Numbered from the stretch's first letter, positions 48,020-62,699 are shown. The stretch: 64,000 bases of DNA from Bacillus sp. IITD106 (GCF_019459225.1 NZ_JAIAZY010000011.1:31957-95956); one strand, 5' to 3'. The notes: a model not told the origin generated them from the letters alone. Numbers and translations: made by a program.

Positions 48020-49063
48020 TTATTTCTCCTCAAACGAGACATCGTTTAGGCTTGGAACGACATTGACCCAGAGTTTCCCCGGAACTAGTTTTGCGGGTTG
48101 GCCATCCTCATAAGGAAGAATCTGACCGTCAGTATTTCTCCACTCGATTTCTTTCATCATTCCTTTTTGGAACAAGTAAGCTTTACCGCCAGATTTTAAA
48201 TCAATAAAACGTCTTCCCGCAGAATCTAAAACTTTATGTTCAGTTTCAATGACTAGAAGATTGTTCACTAACACTGGTTCGCGTGTTTCATTTTCGACTG
48301 TTTGTTCACCATCAGAAAAGCGGGAATATTGTCCAGATTGTGCGTCATATTGATAATCAGCTGTAAATTGTGAACCATTTCCATACACTACTTTTATATG
48401 ATCCGCGCCATTCCCATTCATGCTTTCAAGTTCATCTTCTTTGTAAAAATGCATCGAAGCTGGAGGTCCTGCCATAGAATATCCATTGTCCTCTGCACCT
48501 TTTTCAATATTTTTAAAAGTTATATAGGAATTATGAGGTGCCTTTCGATCAGATGATCTCTTAAATAATGTACCGTCGTATCTCATCCCGTTTAAATTGT
48601 CGATGACACCAGATGAAAGTAATTTTTCCGCTTCAGGGCTATACCCATGTGCTATGAAAAGAGCTTTGTAGCCCTCGGCAAGTTCAATAAAATATTCACG
48701 GGCACTACGGACGGGTCCAATGTTTTCCGGTTCTTCACTTTGGAATATCGCAACAAATCTTGTAATGTTTCCTTCAGCAAGCAGTTCAAACACAATATCT
48801 GCTTTCGAAAGCCCCGTTTGTGGACGTGCAGCAGGGTGATTGTTAACCGTTACCGCAATAGCCCTTTGATTTGGCTCCGTGTCAGTTCCTATTCCTGTTA
48901 GTGGAAAGTGGTATTTATCCGTTTTTTCTTCAGTCTGCTCCGTTTGCTCTGGTTCCTTTACATCTGGCTTTTCCGTTTCTTTCTCAGGAGCCTTTTTACT
49001 ACAAGCTGAAAATAGTAAAATTGCAGTGATTAAAAATATGACTGTTATCCATTTATGTTTCAC
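48020..49063 (-). CDS. yerB: DUF3048 lipoprotein YerB
   Basis: The lipobox FSAC (about residues 18-21) follows a short signal peptide, then a charged Lys/Glu-rich linker (about 22-50). The DUF3048 domain contains AIAVTVNNHPAARPQTGLSKADIV and GPVRSAREYFIELA (about 70-125). It acts outside the membrane. Its function is not established. It is conserved between yerA and yerC. Confidence 0.9.
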   Translation of the reverse strand: MKHKWITVIFLITAILLFSACSKKAPEKETEKPDVKEPEQTEQTEEKTDKYHFPLTGIGTDTEPNQRAIAVTVNNHPAARPQTGLSKADIVFELLAEGNITRFVAIFQSEEPENIGPVRSAREYFIELAEGYKALFIAHGYSPEAEKLLSSGVIDNLNGMRYDGTLFKRSSDRKAPHNSYITFKNIEKGAEDNGYSMAGPPASMHFYKEDELESMNGNGADHIKVVYGNGSQFTADYQYDAQSGQYSRFSDGEQTVENETREPVLVNNLLVIETEHKVLDSAGRRFIDLKSGGKAYLFQKGMMKEIEWRNTDGQILPYEDGQPAKLVPGKLWVNVVPSLNDVSFEEK

Positions 49064-49099
49064 TATTCCATCCCCTAATGTCTTTTATACTCTATCATT

Positions 49100-50842
49100 T
49101 TAACGCATTAATGTCGGAAATAGTATAGTTTTATTCATAACATCATATATTCCGCTTTGCGTTACACGAATATAGGGCAGGTGAGTTGCAGAGAAAAATA
49201 GTAAAGAATAGATAGGATCCGTGAATGGGTATCCCCTTTCGTATAGTAATTCCTTTAATTTTTCTTCAGCGTTAATTAATTCATCCAACGATTGATCAGC
49301 CATTATTCCCGTAAGCGTCAATGGGATTTCATGTAGGATCTTGCCGTTTTCTGCAAGGACAATACCCCCGCCAATTTCTTTCATTCTTTTAAAAGCGAGA
49401 ATCATATCTTTTTTCACTTTACCTATTAAAATAATATCTCCAGTATTGGAAAAAGAAGAAGCGAAACCGCTTACACTTTTTGCGAATCCTTTGACAATTG
49501 TGTTAATTCGCCATTTCCCTTTCCGATCTAACAATGCAAAATAACTTTCTTCGTGATTTTGTGGTAGATAATCAATTGATAAATCGAGAGAAACAGAATA
49601 TGGTTTAGTAATAACATCATTAACCATTTCAATTCCAAAAGGCATGGAAAATTGCAAATCAGAAGATTGCAGATCCCAATCTAGTTTAAGTGGCTCGAAG
49701 CCGAATTTCTTCCAATTAATATCTAAATCATTTATTAAATTTTGGCCATCTCTTTTTACCCATTGACCCTTTGCCAGAACTGATATAGGAGTCGGCACTT
49801 TATCGTCTGAAAGGAAATTAATATTTGCGACCCTACCTGTCGCTATCATTCCGTGATGGTGAGTCATATTGTAATGGCGTGCAACATTATAGGAAGCCAT
49901 ATGATAAGCGTCTACTACGGGCACTCCATTTTTAATCGCCGTGTCAATCATCATATCCATAATCCCTTTTTTATAAAAGGAAGGTGTAGAACCGTCAGTT
50001 GTAAAAACAAGCGAATCATACTGATCAAGCCCTAATTCCTGCATTTCTTTTAACATGACATTCAAATCTGGTCTGATGGAGGAATGTCTAAGGGCAACGG
50101 TAAACCCAAGCATAAGTCGTTTGTAAACATCCGCTCCAGTCATCGATTCGTGATCCCCATCCACACCGAAAAGCTTCATTTTTGCCAACGTTTTTTCAGA
50201 AGCACCTGGGAAATGCCCTTCCACTTTTTTGCCGAGACGCTTCGTTTCTTGAATCCAATGCAGCATTAAATCGTCACCAGCCAGAAGCTTAGGCCACCCC
50301 GTCAATTCTCCTCCTTGAACGACAGCTTCATGTTCAAGCCAAGCTTTAATCTCACTATTTGTAAAGATCGTTTCCTCTTCGTTCATCTCCGTTTGTGAGT
50401 CAAAACGCCCCCACCAATACATCGAAACAGGTGATTCATTCAGTTCATTTAGAAGTGAAAACGCTTTCTTTTTACTTAAATGAAGAAAAAAGAATAAGTT
50501 ATCACAGATTAACGTCGTTGTGCCAGTTTGAGATGCAAAACGGGCGAATGATTGGGGATTATAGAGTTGGAACGGATGAACATGAGGCTCAATATAACCC
50601 GGAACTAGTGTCAAGCCAGAGCAATCCATCACTTCACAGTTTTCCAATCTTTTCGGCAGCTCTTCACCAATATAAATAATTCGATCATGATAAATCCATA
50701 TATTAGACGTAATCCATTTCTTTAAAATTGAATGTAGAAAACGGGCGTTTTTTAACAAAAGAGTAGGCGACTTTCGCCCATCAATAACAGAAACCTGTTC
50801 CCGTATCTGTCTATTTTTCCAGCGGTATCGTTGATTCCACAT
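49100..50842 (-). CDS. yerA: Adenine deaminase-like amidohydrolase YerA
   Basis: This protein of about 580 residues has the amidohydrolase metal motif PHVHP (about 85-89), and a later LAGDDLMLHW and FTTDGST region (about 295-302), as in AdeC-type enzymes. Activity on adenine is not proven for YerA, so the name reflects resemblance. The ATG at 50842 has a perfect AGGAGG seven bases upstream; the longer frame to 50875 is less likely. A perfect hairpin lies between this gene and purD. Confidence 0.85.
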   Translation of the reverse strand: MWNQRYRWKNRQIREQVSVIDGRKSPTLLLKNARFLHSILKKWITSNIWIYHDRIIYIGEELPKRLENCEVMDCSGLTLVPGYIEPHVHPFQLYNPQSFARFASQTGTTTLICDNLFFFLHLSKKKAFSLLNELNESPVSMYWWGRFDSQTEMNEEETIFTNSEIKAWLEHEAVVQGGELTGWPKLLAGDDLMLHWIQETKRLGKKVEGHFPGASEKTLAKMKLFGVDGDHESMTGADVYKRLMLGFTVALRHSSIRPDLNVMLKEMQELGLDQYDSLVFTTDGSTPSFYKKGIMDMMIDTAIKNGVPVVDAYHMASYNVARHYNMTHHHGMIATGRVANINFLSDDKVPTPISVLAKGQWVKRDGQNLINDLDINWKKFGFEPLKLDWDLQSSDLQFSMPFGIEMVNDVITKPYSVSLDLSIDYLPQNHEESYFALLDRKGKWRINTIVKGFAKSVSGFASSFSNTGDIILIGKVKKDMILAFKRMKEIGGGIVLAENGKILHEIPLTLTGIMADQSLDELINAEEKLKELLYERGYPFTDPIYSLLFFSATHLPYIRVTQSGIYDVMNKTILFPTLMR

Positions 50843-50952
50843 ACCCAATCCTCCTGGGACCAAAACTTTCAACACAATACTATTCTAACATACTATCCAT
50901 TTTAACGCAGTAAAGTTCTACAGAAAAATATTAATAATTTGTGAAGAGAATT

Positions 50953-51012
50953 TGGGGACAGGTTAAATGGGGACGGGTTCAAATGAACCCGTCCCCATTT
51001 AACCTGTCCCCA
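50953..51012. repeat. 60-bp perfect palindrome, GGGGACAGG type
   Basis: Two 29-base arms (beginning TGGGGACAGGTTAAATGGGG) are exact complements with a two-base loop. It lies just after the purD stop and could terminate the pur operon. The same core recurs at 52308-52345. Confidence 0.9.
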
Positions 51013-51018
51013 TTAATA

Positions 51019-54460
<3,442 letters not shown>

Positions 54461-54464
<4 letters not shown>

Positions 54465-55504
54465 TTTATTGTCCCCGCATTCACGAATGTAACTCCTTCA
54501 TCTTCAACTACGGAACCAATTTTATAAGCTTTTTCACCGTGTTCTACAAAGAAATGAATAACAGCCTCAGCATCGTCAGGGCGAACAGCTACGACAAATC
54601 CAATCCCCATGTTAAAAATATTGTACATTTCGGTTTTATCCAGTTGTCCATACTTTTCAAGAGCTTGGAAAATCGGTAAAACTGGCCACGCTCCTTTTTC
54701 AATGACGACTCCTAAGCCTTCAGGGAGCATTCTTGGGATATTTTCGATAAATCCGCCGCCCGTAATATGAGACATTCCTTTTATTTCGAATTCTCGCAAA
54801 GCTGCTAAAATCGACTTGACGTAAATCTTTGTAGGCTTTAATAACTCCTCGCCAAGACTAACGGACAGTTCAGGGAGTTTTTCATCAAGTAAAAATCCAT
54901 GCTCTTCCAAAAAGATTTTCCGAACTAATGAATAGCCATTGCTGTGAATTCCGCTAGAAGCTAGGCCAATAAGTACATCGCCTTCTTGAATATTCTCACC
55001 CGTAATGATATGCGATTTTTCACAAGCCCCTACAGCAAATCCTGCAAGATCATATTCGTCTACTTCATAAAGTCCTGGCATTTCTGCCGTTTCGCCGCCG
55101 ATTAGCGCGCAGCCTGCTTGCTCGCATCCGTCCGCGATTCCACTTACGATTTGCTCAATTTTTTCAGGAACCGCTTTTCCTAACGCGACATAATCGAGAA
55201 AATAAATCGGTTCTGCCCCTTGAACAACGATGTCATTTACACACATCGCTACACAGTCGATTCCTATAGTGTTATGGCGATTCATCATAAAAGCTAGTTT
55301 TAGCTTTGTCCCTACACCATCCGTTCCCGAAACGAGAACCGGCTCTCTTAAATTTAATTCAGATAAATCGAATACTCCACCGAAACCGCCAAGTTGCCCC
55401 ATAACTCCAGATCGCATCGTCCGTTTCGTATGCTTTTTTATTTTTTCTACCGCTTCATATCCTGCTTCTATATTAACTCCGGCCTTTTGGTAGGCATTAG
55501 CCAT
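54461..55504 (-). CDS. purM: Phosphoribosylformylglycinamidine cyclo-ligase PurM
   Basis: PurM closes the imidazole ring to form AIR. The 347-residue protein has the [13 protein letters not shown] segment (about 60-72), GGETAEMPG (about 138-146) and [13 protein letters not shown] (about 178-190), all standard. It overlaps purN by four bases and is complete. Confidence 0.97.
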
Positions 55505-55525
55505 CCCGCCCGCCTCCTAAATTTT

Positions 55526-56950
55526 TTAATAACTATTCAATTCTTTTTCATGCGGCAATAGCGTATCAGGATAAATTTCCGTAGGATATTCTCCTGTAAA
55601 GCAAGCAAGACATTGACCGCAATTTTTTCCGTAGCCTTTACGTCCAATCGCTTCCAGCATTCCTTCAACGCTTAAAAATGTAAGAGAATCCGCTCCAATG
55701 ATTTCACGAATTTCTTCGACGCTATGAGCAGACGCAATCAATTCCTCGTGAGTAGATGTATCAATTCCGTAAAAGCAAGGATTTTTCATCGGTGGTGAGC
55801 TGATGCACACATGAACTTCCTTAGCACCCGCTTCTTTCAGCATTCGAACAATTCTTTTACAAGTAGTACCGCGAACAATCGAATCATCAACCATGATAAC
55901 ACGCTTGCCTTCAACTACTTTTCTTACAGGGGAAAGCTTCATTTTAACGCCGCGTTCCCGTAATTCTTGTGATGGTTTGATAAATGTCCTACCAATATAG
56001 CGGTTTTTAATTAAGCCCATTTCATAAGGAATCCCAGCTGTTTCCGCAAAACCAATCGCAGCAGAAATGCTTGAATCAGGAACACCTGTTACGACATCTC
56101 CTTCGATTTGGGCTTCCCGAGCCAGTACTTTACCGAGGTTTTTTCTAGCTGTATGGATGTTAATTCCCTCTATATCACTGTCTGGACGGGAAAAATATAC
56201 GTATTCCATCGTACACATCGCGTTTGATGAAGAAAGGGTAAATTTCTCAGCGTTCAAACCTTCGTCATTAATAATAATTAGTTCCCCAGGCTCCACATCG
56301 CGGACAAACTCGGCTCCGATCAAATCATAAGCACAAGTTTCCGATGATACACAATAAGCATCACCGATTTTTCCGATCGATAGTGGACGCAGCCCGTTTG
56401 GATCCAAAGCAATCATCAATTCAGTTTCTGTTAAAAGAATAAGTGCATAAGCACCTTTTACTAAGGATAAAGCATTTTTCATTTTATCCTTTAACGTAAG
56501 ATAACCGCTTCTTTTGATCAAATGCGCCAAAACTTCCGTATCAGAAGTCGTTTGAAAAATACTTCCTTGCATTTCAAGTTGATGTTTTAAATCATTCGCG
56601 TTGATTAAATTGCCATTTTGCGCCAAAGCCAAGCTCCCACTTTGAGAGTGAAATAGGAGGGGCTGGACGTTCTCCAACCCTCCCTTTCCAGCTCCACCGT
56701 ATCTGACATGGCCAATAGCACTACTGCCAGGGAGGCTTTCAAGCTTCTTTTCATTAAAAACATCGTTAACAAGACCTTCACCGCGAATGCCTTTAAGGCG
56801 ACGACCATCCGTCACAACAATTCCAGCACCTTCTTGGCCGCGATGCTGCAGACTGTGCAAACCATAGTACGTAATTTTAGCAGCATCCGGGTGACCCCAA
56901 ATTCCGAAAACGCCGCATTCCTCGTTTAGCCCTTTAATGTCAGCAAACAT
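55526..56950 (-). CDS. purF: Amidophosphoribosyltransferase PurF
   Basis: PurF catalyses the first committed step. The start is [16 protein letters not shown] at 56950 (AGGAG eight bases upstream; the ORF extends six codons further). A short propeptide precedes the N-terminal nucleophile Cys (ECGVFG). The phosphoribosyltransferase motif [13 protein letters not shown] and iron-sulfur cysteines ([14 protein letters not shown]) are present. Its 5' end overlaps purL. Confidence 0.97.
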   Translation of the reverse strand: MFADIKGLNEECGVFGIWGHPDAAKITYYGLHSLQHRGQEGAGIVVTDGRRLKGIRGEGLVNDVFNEKKLESLPGSSAIGHVRYGGAGKGGLENVQPLLFHSQSGSLALAQNGNLINANDLKHQLEMQGSIFQTTSDTEVLAHLIKRSGYLTLKDKMKNALSLVKGAYALILLTETELMIALDPNGLRPLSIGKIGDAYCVSSETCAYDLIGAEFVRDVEPGELIIINDEGLNAEKFTLSSSNAMCTMEYVYFSRPDSDIEGINIHTARKNLGKVLAREAQIEGDVVTGVPDSSISAAIGFAETAGIPYEMGLIKNRYIGRTFIKPSQELRERGVKMKLSPVRKVVEGKRVIMVDDSIVRGTTCKRIVRMLKEAGAKEVHVCISSPPMKNPCFYGIDTSTHEELIASAHSVEEIREIIGADSLTFLSVEGMLEAIGRKGYGKNCGQCLACFTGEYPTEIYPDTLLPHEKELNSY

Positions 56951-59157
56951 GGAATGGCTCCTTTCCAAGCATCTTCCAATGTCTTAACTTCGGAAGAAAT
57001 CAATTGTTTTTCTGAACCTTCAATGACTAACTGCCCTTTATCTGTAACTTCTCCGATCAAGACAGCATCCTCCACTACTTGTTCAAACGCTTCTTGATAT
57101 TCTTTTTTAACAGATAAAACAAAGCGGGATTGCGTTTCGGCAAAAAGTGCGGCCGTGTCATTTCCTGCAAGTTTTACTTCCGCACCAAGTCCGTTCGTAC
57201 TAAACAGTGACTCTGCAATCGCAACGGCTGCTCCACCTTCTGAAACGTCGTGAGCAGATGCGACGTATCCATTGCGAATCGCTTCAAGAATTTGCTTCTG
57301 TCTTTTTACTTCTACTTCTAAATCAATGGCTGGGGCTTTACCGAAAATCTTGCCGTTAACCATCTTCTGTAGCTCACTTCCGCCGAACTCATCTGTCGCT
57401 TCACCGACTAGATAAATAAGGTCTCCAGCTGATTTAAAATTTTGAGTAGTAATATAAGATAAATCTTCAATCAAACCGACCATTCCGATAATAGGTGTTG
57501 GGTAAATCGCTTTTCCGCCTTTTTCATTAAAAAGTGATACGTTTCCTCCGATAACCGGACTTTCAAGCGCGATACATGCCTCGCTAATACCGGCAGCTGA
57601 TTTTTCAATTTGCCAGAAGATTTCCGGTTTCTCAGGACTGCCGAAGTTTAAGCCATCTGTAATCGCAAGCGGCTTTGCTCCTGAACAAACAACGTTTCTT
57701 GCTGCTTCTGCTACAGCAATTTTCCCGCCGACTTCAGGATCTAAGTAAATATATCTTGAATTACAATCCGTCGTAATCGCAATCGCCTTATTTTTTCCAC
57801 TAATTCTAACAACTGCTGCATCAGAGCCAGGGCTAACAACCGTATTCGCTCCAACATGTTGATCGAATTGGCTATACACCCATTCTTTACTCGCAATCGT
57901 TGGTTGTTGTAAAAGTTTTAGCAATGTCTCGTTGTAATCTGACACTTCAGGAATGTCTTGCTCCATCGCTTGGAATTCGCGATAATACGCTGGTTCTTCA
58001 GAAGGTTTATGATAAACTGGTGCATCCTCTGCAAGTGCATCCGCAGGTACTTCTGCAACCACTTCACCTTTATGAAAGAGACGAAGCATTTTATCATCTG
58101 TTACATGACCAACAGAAACGGCTTCCTGATCATATTTTTCAAAGAGATCAATGACTTCCTGTTCGCGTCCTTTTTTCACAACGATGAGCATTCTCTCTTG
58201 AGATTCTGAAAGCATCATTTCGTAAGCTGTCATATTTTCTTCTCGCTGTGGGATTAAATCAAGATTCATTTCCACTCCGAATCCCGCTTTACTCGCCATC
58301 TCAGCAGAAGAACTCGTTAAGCCCGCTGCACCCATATCTTGAATCCCGATTAACGCATCTGATTTAACTAGTTCCAAGCAAGCATCCATCAACATTTTTT
58401 CTGTAAAAGGATCGCCCGCCTGAACAGCTGCTCTTTCTTGTTCTTCCTCTTCATCCGCTAATTCTACAGAAGAAAAAGTAGCTCCATGAATTCCATCACG
58501 ACCCGTAGGTGAACCGACATACATCACCGTATTGCCGACACCTTTTGCTTGCCCTTTTTGAATATGCTCATGATCAAGCAATCCAACAACCATCGCATTT
58601 ACGAGAGGATTTGTTTTATAAGCATCGTCAAATTGAATTTCTCCGCCAACCGTTGGGACCCCAAGGGCATTTCCGTAATCAGCAATCCCTGCAACTGCTT
58701 GCTCTAGTAAATAACGAACTCTAGGAGTATCCAGTTCCCCAAAACGAAGGGAGTTTAACGAAGCAATGGGCTTAGCACCCATCGAAAATACGTCACGAAT
58801 AATCCCGCCGACCCCAGTTGCTGCTCCTTCATATGGTTCAACTGCAGATGGAGAGTTATGGCTCTCGATTTTGAAAACAACGGCTTGATTGTCACCGATA
58901 TCAACGATTCCAGCACCTTCCCCAGGTCCTTGAAGAACTTGATCACCTTTAGTCGGGAATTTTTTCAAAACTGGCTTGGAATTTTTATAACTGCAATGCT
59001 CTGACCACATAACGGAAAAAAGACCGGTTTCCGTATAATTCGGTGTTCTTCCGAGCATTTTTTCCGCTAAGGAAAATTCCTCATCCGTCAAACCCATTTC
59101 GCGATATAGTTTTTCTTCCTTGATTTGTGTTGGATTTGGCTCAAGCGTTTGTTGCAT
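56926..59157 (-). CDS. purL: Phosphoribosylformylglycinamidine synthase PurL, small type
   Basis: PurL is the catalytic part of the PurS-PurQ-PurL FGAM synthase and uses ammonia made by PurQ. The 743-residue protein has [15 protein letters not shown] (about 49-63), [21 protein letters not shown] (split; about 92-112) and [12 protein letters not shown] (about 430), and lacks a glutaminase domain, as expected for the small type. It overlaps purQ and purF. Confidence 0.97.
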   Translation of the reverse strand: MQQTLEPNPTQIKEEKLYREMGLTDEEFSLAEKMLGRTPNYTETGLFSVMWSEHCSYKNSKPVLKKFPTKGDQVLQGPGEGAGIVDIGDNQAVVFKIESHNSPSAVEPYEGAATGVGGIIRDVFSMGAKPIASLNSLRFGELDTPRVRYLLEQAVAGIADYGNALGVPTVGGEIQFDDAYKTNPLVNAMVVGLLDHEHIQKGQAKGVGNTVMYVGSPTGRDGIHGATFSSVELADEEEEQERAAVQAGDPFTEKMLMDACLELVKSDALIGIQDMGAAGLTSSSAEMASKAGFGVEMNLDLIPQREENMTAYEMMLSESQERMLIVVKKGREQEVIDLFEKYDQEAVSVGHVTDDKMLRLFHKGEVVAEVPADALAEDAPVYHKPSEEPAYYREFQAMEQDIPEVSDYNETLLKLLQQPTIASKEWVYSQFDQHVGANTVVSPGSDAAVVRISGKNKAIAITTDCNSRYIYLDPEVGGKIAVAEAARNVVCSGAKPLAITDGLNFGSPEKPEIFWQIEKSAAGISEACIALESPVIGGNVSLFNEKGGKAIYPTPIIGMVGLIEDLSYITTQNFKSAGDLIYLVGEATDEFGGSELQKMVNGKIFGKAPAIDLEVEVKRQKQILEAIRNGYVASAHDVSEGGAAVAIAESLFSTNGLGAEVKLAGNDTAALFAETQSRFVLSVKKEYQEAFEQVVEDAVLIGEVTDKGQLVIEGSEKQLISSEVKTLEDAWKGAIPCLLTLKG

Positions 59158-59824
59158 GTAATTCCCTCCAGTTTCTTACGATCGATTGAAAGATTTTAAA
59201 ACCATCTTCGCTACCAAACAATGAATCTACTGCTCGTTCTGGATGTGGCATCATTCCAAGAACATTTCCTTGTTTATTCGTAATGCCTGCAATGTTTTCG
59301 ATGCTTCCGTTAGGATTCGATGTATAAGTAAAAATGATTTGATTGTTTGCTTTTAACTCAGCAAGAGTCTCTTCATCACAAAAGTAATTCCCTTTTCCGT
59401 GAGCAATCGGAATATTGATTTGCTCCCCTTTTTCATAAGCAGAAGTATAAGCTGTGTCGTTATTTTCCACTTTAAGTTGTGTAGGTTTGCAAATGAACTT
59501 TAGATTGATGTTTTTAAGCATTGCACCTGGCAACAAACCTGCTTCAAGTAAAATTTGAAAACCATTTCCGATTCCGAGAACGAATTTTCCAGCTTCAGCA
59601 GCTTTTTTTACAGCTTTCATAACTGGCTGCATATTAGCAATCGCACCCGGGCGAACTGCATCACCGTAAGAAGCTCCTCCTGGTATAAGGATGGCATCAT
59701 ATGCGTCTAAATTTTCACTTAGGTGGCTAACGTATTCCGCTTTTTCATTTAATTTGTTTATGATGACATCATGCGTATCAACTTCACAGCTTGTTCCGGG
59801 GAAAACGACGACAGCGAATTTCAC
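59141..59824 (-). CDS. purQ: PurQ glutaminase subunit with catalytic Cys replaced by Gly
   Basis: PurQ normally cleaves glutamine to give ammonia to PurL. The 227-residue protein aligns along its length, and His194 and Glu196 (MMPHPERA) are present, but the nucleophile elbow reads LGIGNGFQ, so residue 86 is Gly instead of Cys (GGA on the coding strand). Two nearby segments are also changed ([11 protein letters not shown] and PGTSCEVD in place of GFSYGDYLRCG and PGSNCDxD). Glutaminase activity should be lost. The overlap with purL and purS is normal. Confidence 0.93.
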   Translation of the reverse strand: MKFAVVVFPGTSCEVDTHDVIINKLNEKAEYVSHLSENLDAYDAILIPGGASYGDAVRPGAIANMQPVMKAVKKAAEAGKFVLGIGNGFQILLEAGLLPGAMLKNINLKFICKPTQLKVENNDTAYTSAYEKGEQINIPIAHGKGNYFCDEETLAELKANNQIIFTYTSNPNGSIENIAGITNKQGNVLGMMPHPERAVDSLFGSEDGFKIFQSIVRNWRELHATNA

Positions 59825-60075
59825 TGTGCAACAACCTCCTCAATTTCAAAGCGATAATCCTCAACTTCTTTGTTGACGAGGAGTTCTTTACAAATGTTGT
59901 GTACCGTTTCTTCAATGTTTCGATCTGTTTTTTCAAGCTTCAACTCAATATACTTACCAACGCGAACTTCCTCAACTTCAGGGAAATCTAGCTTTTGCAA
60001 TGCTTTCGTAGCTGCAGAACCTTGTGGATCAATTACACTTTCCTTCAACGTTACAAATACCTTTACCTTATACAT
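59821..60075 (-). CDS. purS: PurS subunit of FGAM synthase
   Basis: PurS (84 residues, [19 protein letters not shown]) bridges PurL and PurQ. Three consecutive ATG codons occur; the third (60075) has GGAGGAG at the best distance. The start overlaps the 3' end of purK, so purS follows purK directly, with no purB or purC between. Confidence 0.95.
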   Translation of the reverse strand: MYKVKVFVTLKESVIDPQGSAATKALQKLDFPEVEEVRVGKYIELKLEKTDRNIEETVHNICKELLVNKEVEDYRFEIEEVVAQ

Positions 60076-61216
60076 CATCATGTCTCCTCCAGATCCTAGT
60101 TTGGTTTAAACCCCTTAACGTTTCCTCTATATCATTAGTCAGCACAGTCACATGCCCCATTTTACGATTATGTTTCGCTTCTTCTTTTCCGTAAAAATGA
60201 ATGAACCAATCAGGGCGCTTAGGAATCTCATCGATTACCGCATTGACATGCTGTCCTAAAACATTAACCATCACTGATTTTTGTAAAAGCTTCACCTTTT
60301 GCAGCGGCCATCCGCAAACAGCACGAATATGCTGATCAAACTGTGATACATTACAAGCTTCAATCGTATAATGACCAGAATTATGAGGTCTTGGCGCAAG
60401 TTCATTTACAAAAATTTTTTCATCGTCTGTTAAAAAGAGTTCCACCGCCAATGTCCCGACTAGATTGAGATAATCGGCTATTTTATGTGCCAATTCTGAC
60501 ACGCTCTTTTCTACGTTATCTGATATTCGTGCAGGAACGATCGTTTGATGCAAAATATTATTCACGTGTATATTTTCGCCTACTGGAAAATAACTCAATT
60601 CACCAGACACGCTTCTCGTCATTACGATTGAAATTTCTTTTTCAAAAGGAATCCATGCTTCAAGGACGCACGGTCCATTTTTTAAAAGTTCGGCAGCAGC
60701 ATCTAAATCCTGATCACTTTTAATTACATATTGACCTTTGCCATCGTAGCCGCCACGCGATGTTTTCAAAACGGATGGAATGCCGATTTTTCTAACTCCA
60801 TTCTCTAAATCTTCTACACTATTAATCACGGCATACGGAGCAACTTCGACACCAGCTTTCTTCAAAGCTTGCTTTTCTAAAATCCGATCTTGTGTGATTT
60901 TAATTAATTTTGCACCTTGTGGAATATGAACTTTATCCAAAAGCCAATCCAATGCTTCATAATCAATATTTTCAAATTCATATGTAACAACAACGCTTTT
61001 CTCAGCTAATTGCAAAAGTGCATCGCGATCATCATATGCTGCTACAATTTGCTCATCCGCGACTTGTCCGGCTGGCGAATTAGGTGTGGGCTCCAATACA
61101 ACAACACGAAAACCGGCTTCTTTTGCTGAAAAAGTCATCATTTGGCCAAGTTGACCTCCACCAATGATTCCAATCGTTTGCCCAGGTTTAATAAACTTTT
61201 CAGACAAGCTGATCAC
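60068..61216 (-). CDS. purK: N5-carboxyaminoimidazole ribonucleotide synthase PurK
   Basis: PurK carboxylates AIR using ATP and bicarbonate. The 382-residue ATP-grasp protein has [12 protein letters not shown] (about 16-27) and [20 protein letters not shown] (about 265-284). It ends in a natural C-terminal segment ([15 protein letters not shown]), so it is full length. It overlaps purE by 17 bases and purS by 8. Confidence 0.96.
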   Translation of the reverse strand: MISLSEKFIKPGQTIGIIGGGQLGQMMTFSAKEAGFRVVVLEPTPNSPAGQVADEQIVAAYDDRDALLQLAEKSVVVTYEFENIDYEALDWLLDKVHIPQGAKLIKITQDRILEKQALKKAGVEVAPYAVINSVEDLENGVRKIGIPSVLKTSRGGYDGKGQYVIKSDQDLDAAAELLKNGPCVLEAWIPFEKEISIVMTRSVSGELSYFPVGENIHVNNILHQTIVPARISDNVEKSVSELAHKIADYLNLVGTLAVELFLTDDEKIFVNELAPRPHNSGHYTIEACNVSQFDQHIRAVCGWPLQKVKLLQKSVMVNVLGQHVNAVIDEIPKRPDWFIHFYGKEEAKHNRKMGHVTVLTNDIEETLRGLNQTRIWRRHDDV

Positions 61217-61688
61217 TGCTTTCCAGTACTTTTTCTTTTAAATCAGATCTTCTTTTTTCTAGGCGATCTGCAACCGCATTATTTTCAATTCCGATAATTT
61301 GTGCGGAAAGCAATCCGGCATTTATCGCTCCAGCTTTGCCAATGGCCACCGTTGCAACTGGCACCCCACCTGGCATTTGCACGATGGATAATAACGAATC
61401 CAGTCCTTTTAGTGTTTTCGATTCAATTGGAACCCCGATAACTGGCAAAACGGTTTTAGCTGCTACCATCCCAGGGAGATGTGCTGCCCCTCCAGCACCT
61501 GCAATAATAACCTTTAATCCACGTTCTTTTGCCGTTTCTGCATATTCAAACATGTAATCCGGCGTCCGATGCGCTGACACTACTTTCTTTTCATACGGAA
61601 CTTGCAATTCATCCAATATGTCGCAAGCGTGTTTCATCGTTTCCCAATCGGACGTACTTCCCATAATGATTCCGACTTCGGTTTGCAT
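61200..61688 (-). CDS. purE: N5-CAIR mutase PurE
   Basis: PurE moves the carboxyl group of N5-CAIR to give CAIR. The 162-residue protein has the class I signature [26 protein letters not shown] and [11 protein letters not shown]. It is the first gene of the pur operon, downstream of the riboswitch and its terminator. Confidence 0.97.
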   Translation of the reverse strand: MQTEVGIIMGSTSDWETMKHACDILDELQVPYEKKVVSAHRTPDYMFEYAETAKERGLKVIIAGAGGAAHLPGMVAAKTVLPVIGVPIESKTLKGLDSLLSIVQMPGGVPVATVAIGKAGAINAGLLSAQIIGIENNAVADRLEKRRSDLKEKVLESSDQLV

Positions 61689-61716
61689 GTAATCCCTCCG
61701 TCCATAAAATAAAAAA

Positions 61717-61759
61717 TCCGGATAAACTGCTTTTCTTCAAAAGAAAGCAGTCAATCCGG
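61717..61759 (-). terminator. Riboswitch-controlled terminator before purE
   Basis: On the minus strand a CCGGATTGACTGC-type stem closes with GCAGTTTATCCGG and is followed by TTTTTTATTTTA. It follows the guanine riboswitch by about 55 bases and is the OFF state. Confidence 0.88.
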
Positions 61760-61813
61760 GTATTGTATACGCATTTGAAAAAAGCACAACAAATGCTTCC
61801 CAAATTCCACTTT

Positions 61814-61881
61814 CCTCATAGTCCAATTATTTAAGGTAATCGGGTAGAGACTTATGGGCCATATTCCCATGATATACGAGG
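61814..61881 (-). ncRNA. Purine (guanine) riboswitch aptamer
   Basis: The minus strand reads CCTCGTATATCATGGG, AATATGGCCCATAAG, TCTCTACCCGATTACC and ends GGACTATGAGG. This matches the purine aptamer: closing stem CCTCGTA/TATGAGG and two loop-capped arms. The base before the final UAUG is C (GACTATG), the guanine/hypoxanthine type, not adenine. It controls purE and the whole operon. Confidence 0.95.
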
Positions 61882-61897
61882 CTTTTAATACAATTTA

Positions 61898-61926
61898 ATC
61901 TTAGCAAAGAATAGAATGCGAGTCAA
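61898..61926 (-). promoter_or_regulatory. pur operon promoter
   Basis: TTGACT (61921-61926) and TAAGAT (61898-61903) on the minus strand are 17 bases apart, just upstream of the riboswitch. Confidence 0.75.
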
Positions 61927-61930
61927 CCAA

Positions 61931-61973
61931 AAATCGAACATTTAATATTCGTTAATTCCGAATGTTCGTGTTT
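61931..61973. promoter_or_regulatory. PurR operator pair
   Basis: AAATCGAACATT (61931-61942) and, inverted, CGAATGTTCGTGTTT (61959-61973) match the two PurR boxes (CGAAC-centred) with the usual gap. They lie just upstream of the -35 box, giving PurR repression in addition to the riboswitch. Confidence 0.85.
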
Positions 61974-61977
61974 AGGG

Positions 61978-62160
61978 CTATTTCACTCCTTGGAAGATTA
62001 TTTTTCGTGAAACTGGGATGTAATTTGTTTTTCCTTGATGTGTTTCCTCTTTAAAAATTGGTTTTTCAGTTCGTTTAATAACCCTATATCCCTCCTGTTC
62101 CATCCTCTTTAAACAATCGCTAATTGTTTCATTTTCCAACACTTCGAATTCTTTTTTCAA
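61978..62160 (-). CDS. yebG: NETI-motif protein YebG
   Basis: This 60-residue protein (starting [19 protein letters not shown]) carries the NETI motif and matches YebG of B. subtilis, which also lies between yebE and purE. The likely start is a TTG at 62160 that overlaps the yebE stop (TTGA); the frame can be read further upstream inside yebE. Its function is unknown. Confidence 0.85.
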   Translation of the reverse strand: MKKEFEVLENETISDCLKRMEQEGYRVIKRTEKPIFKEETHQGKTNYIPVSRKIIFQGVK

Positions 62161-62699
62161 TTTGGCAATTTCCCTTTCTTTACAGCCTTGACCCAAAACC
62201 CTCCATAAATAGTTTTTGGTTCATACGCGATAATAAATGCTTTTGGGTCGAGTTCCTTAATTTTTTGATACAACTTCAGCTCCATTTTTCTAGAAGTCAA
62301 CACTTCAAGCGCCATTCGATCACCTTCCAAACCTTGAGCTGCCCAACTTGTCACTCCATACCCTTCATTTCTCAATTGCTTAGGAAGATCTCGATCATAT
62401 TCCTTCGTAATCACATTCACCATTATATAACCCAGCGCCATCTTTTCCTCAATTTTTGTACCAACTATGACACCTATCCCATATCCGACTGCATACGCAA
62501 TTAAATTTTGAATCTGATTAAGGTTGTCAAGAACAAGACCGAGCCCAACAACATATATAATCACTTCAATCATACTTAAAAATGCGGCAATATACCGATA
62601 TCCTTTTAAGGTCAAGATCATCCTAATCGTAAAAAATGAAACATATACGATGTTAATCGTTAATATAATGACGACCATTATAATACTGTTTTCTAACAT
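62157..62699 (-). CDS. yebE: UPF0316 (DUF2179) membrane protein YebE
   Basis: The 180-residue protein begins [15 protein letters not shown] at 62699 after a GGGGG site; an earlier ATG at 62732 is less supported. It has three membrane helices (to about residue 90) and a cytoplasmic DUF2179 domain ([17 protein letters not shown], about 108-124). The order yebE-yebG-purE is as in B. subtilis. The role is unknown. Confidence 0.88.
   Translation of the reverse strand: MLENSIIMVVIILTINIVYVSFFTIRMILTLKGYRYIAAFLSMIEVIIYVVGLGLVLDNLNQIQNLIAYAVGYGIGVIVGTKIEEKMALGYIMVNVITKEYDRDLPKQLRNEGYGVTSWAAQGLEGDRMALEVLTSRKMELKLYQKIKELDPKAFIIAYEPKTIYGGFWVKAVKKGKLPN

Noticed and set aside
61609..61803. Minus-strand 64-codon ORF across the purE leader
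   Set aside because: It runs through the riboswitch terminator and purE start in another frame, and is not coding.
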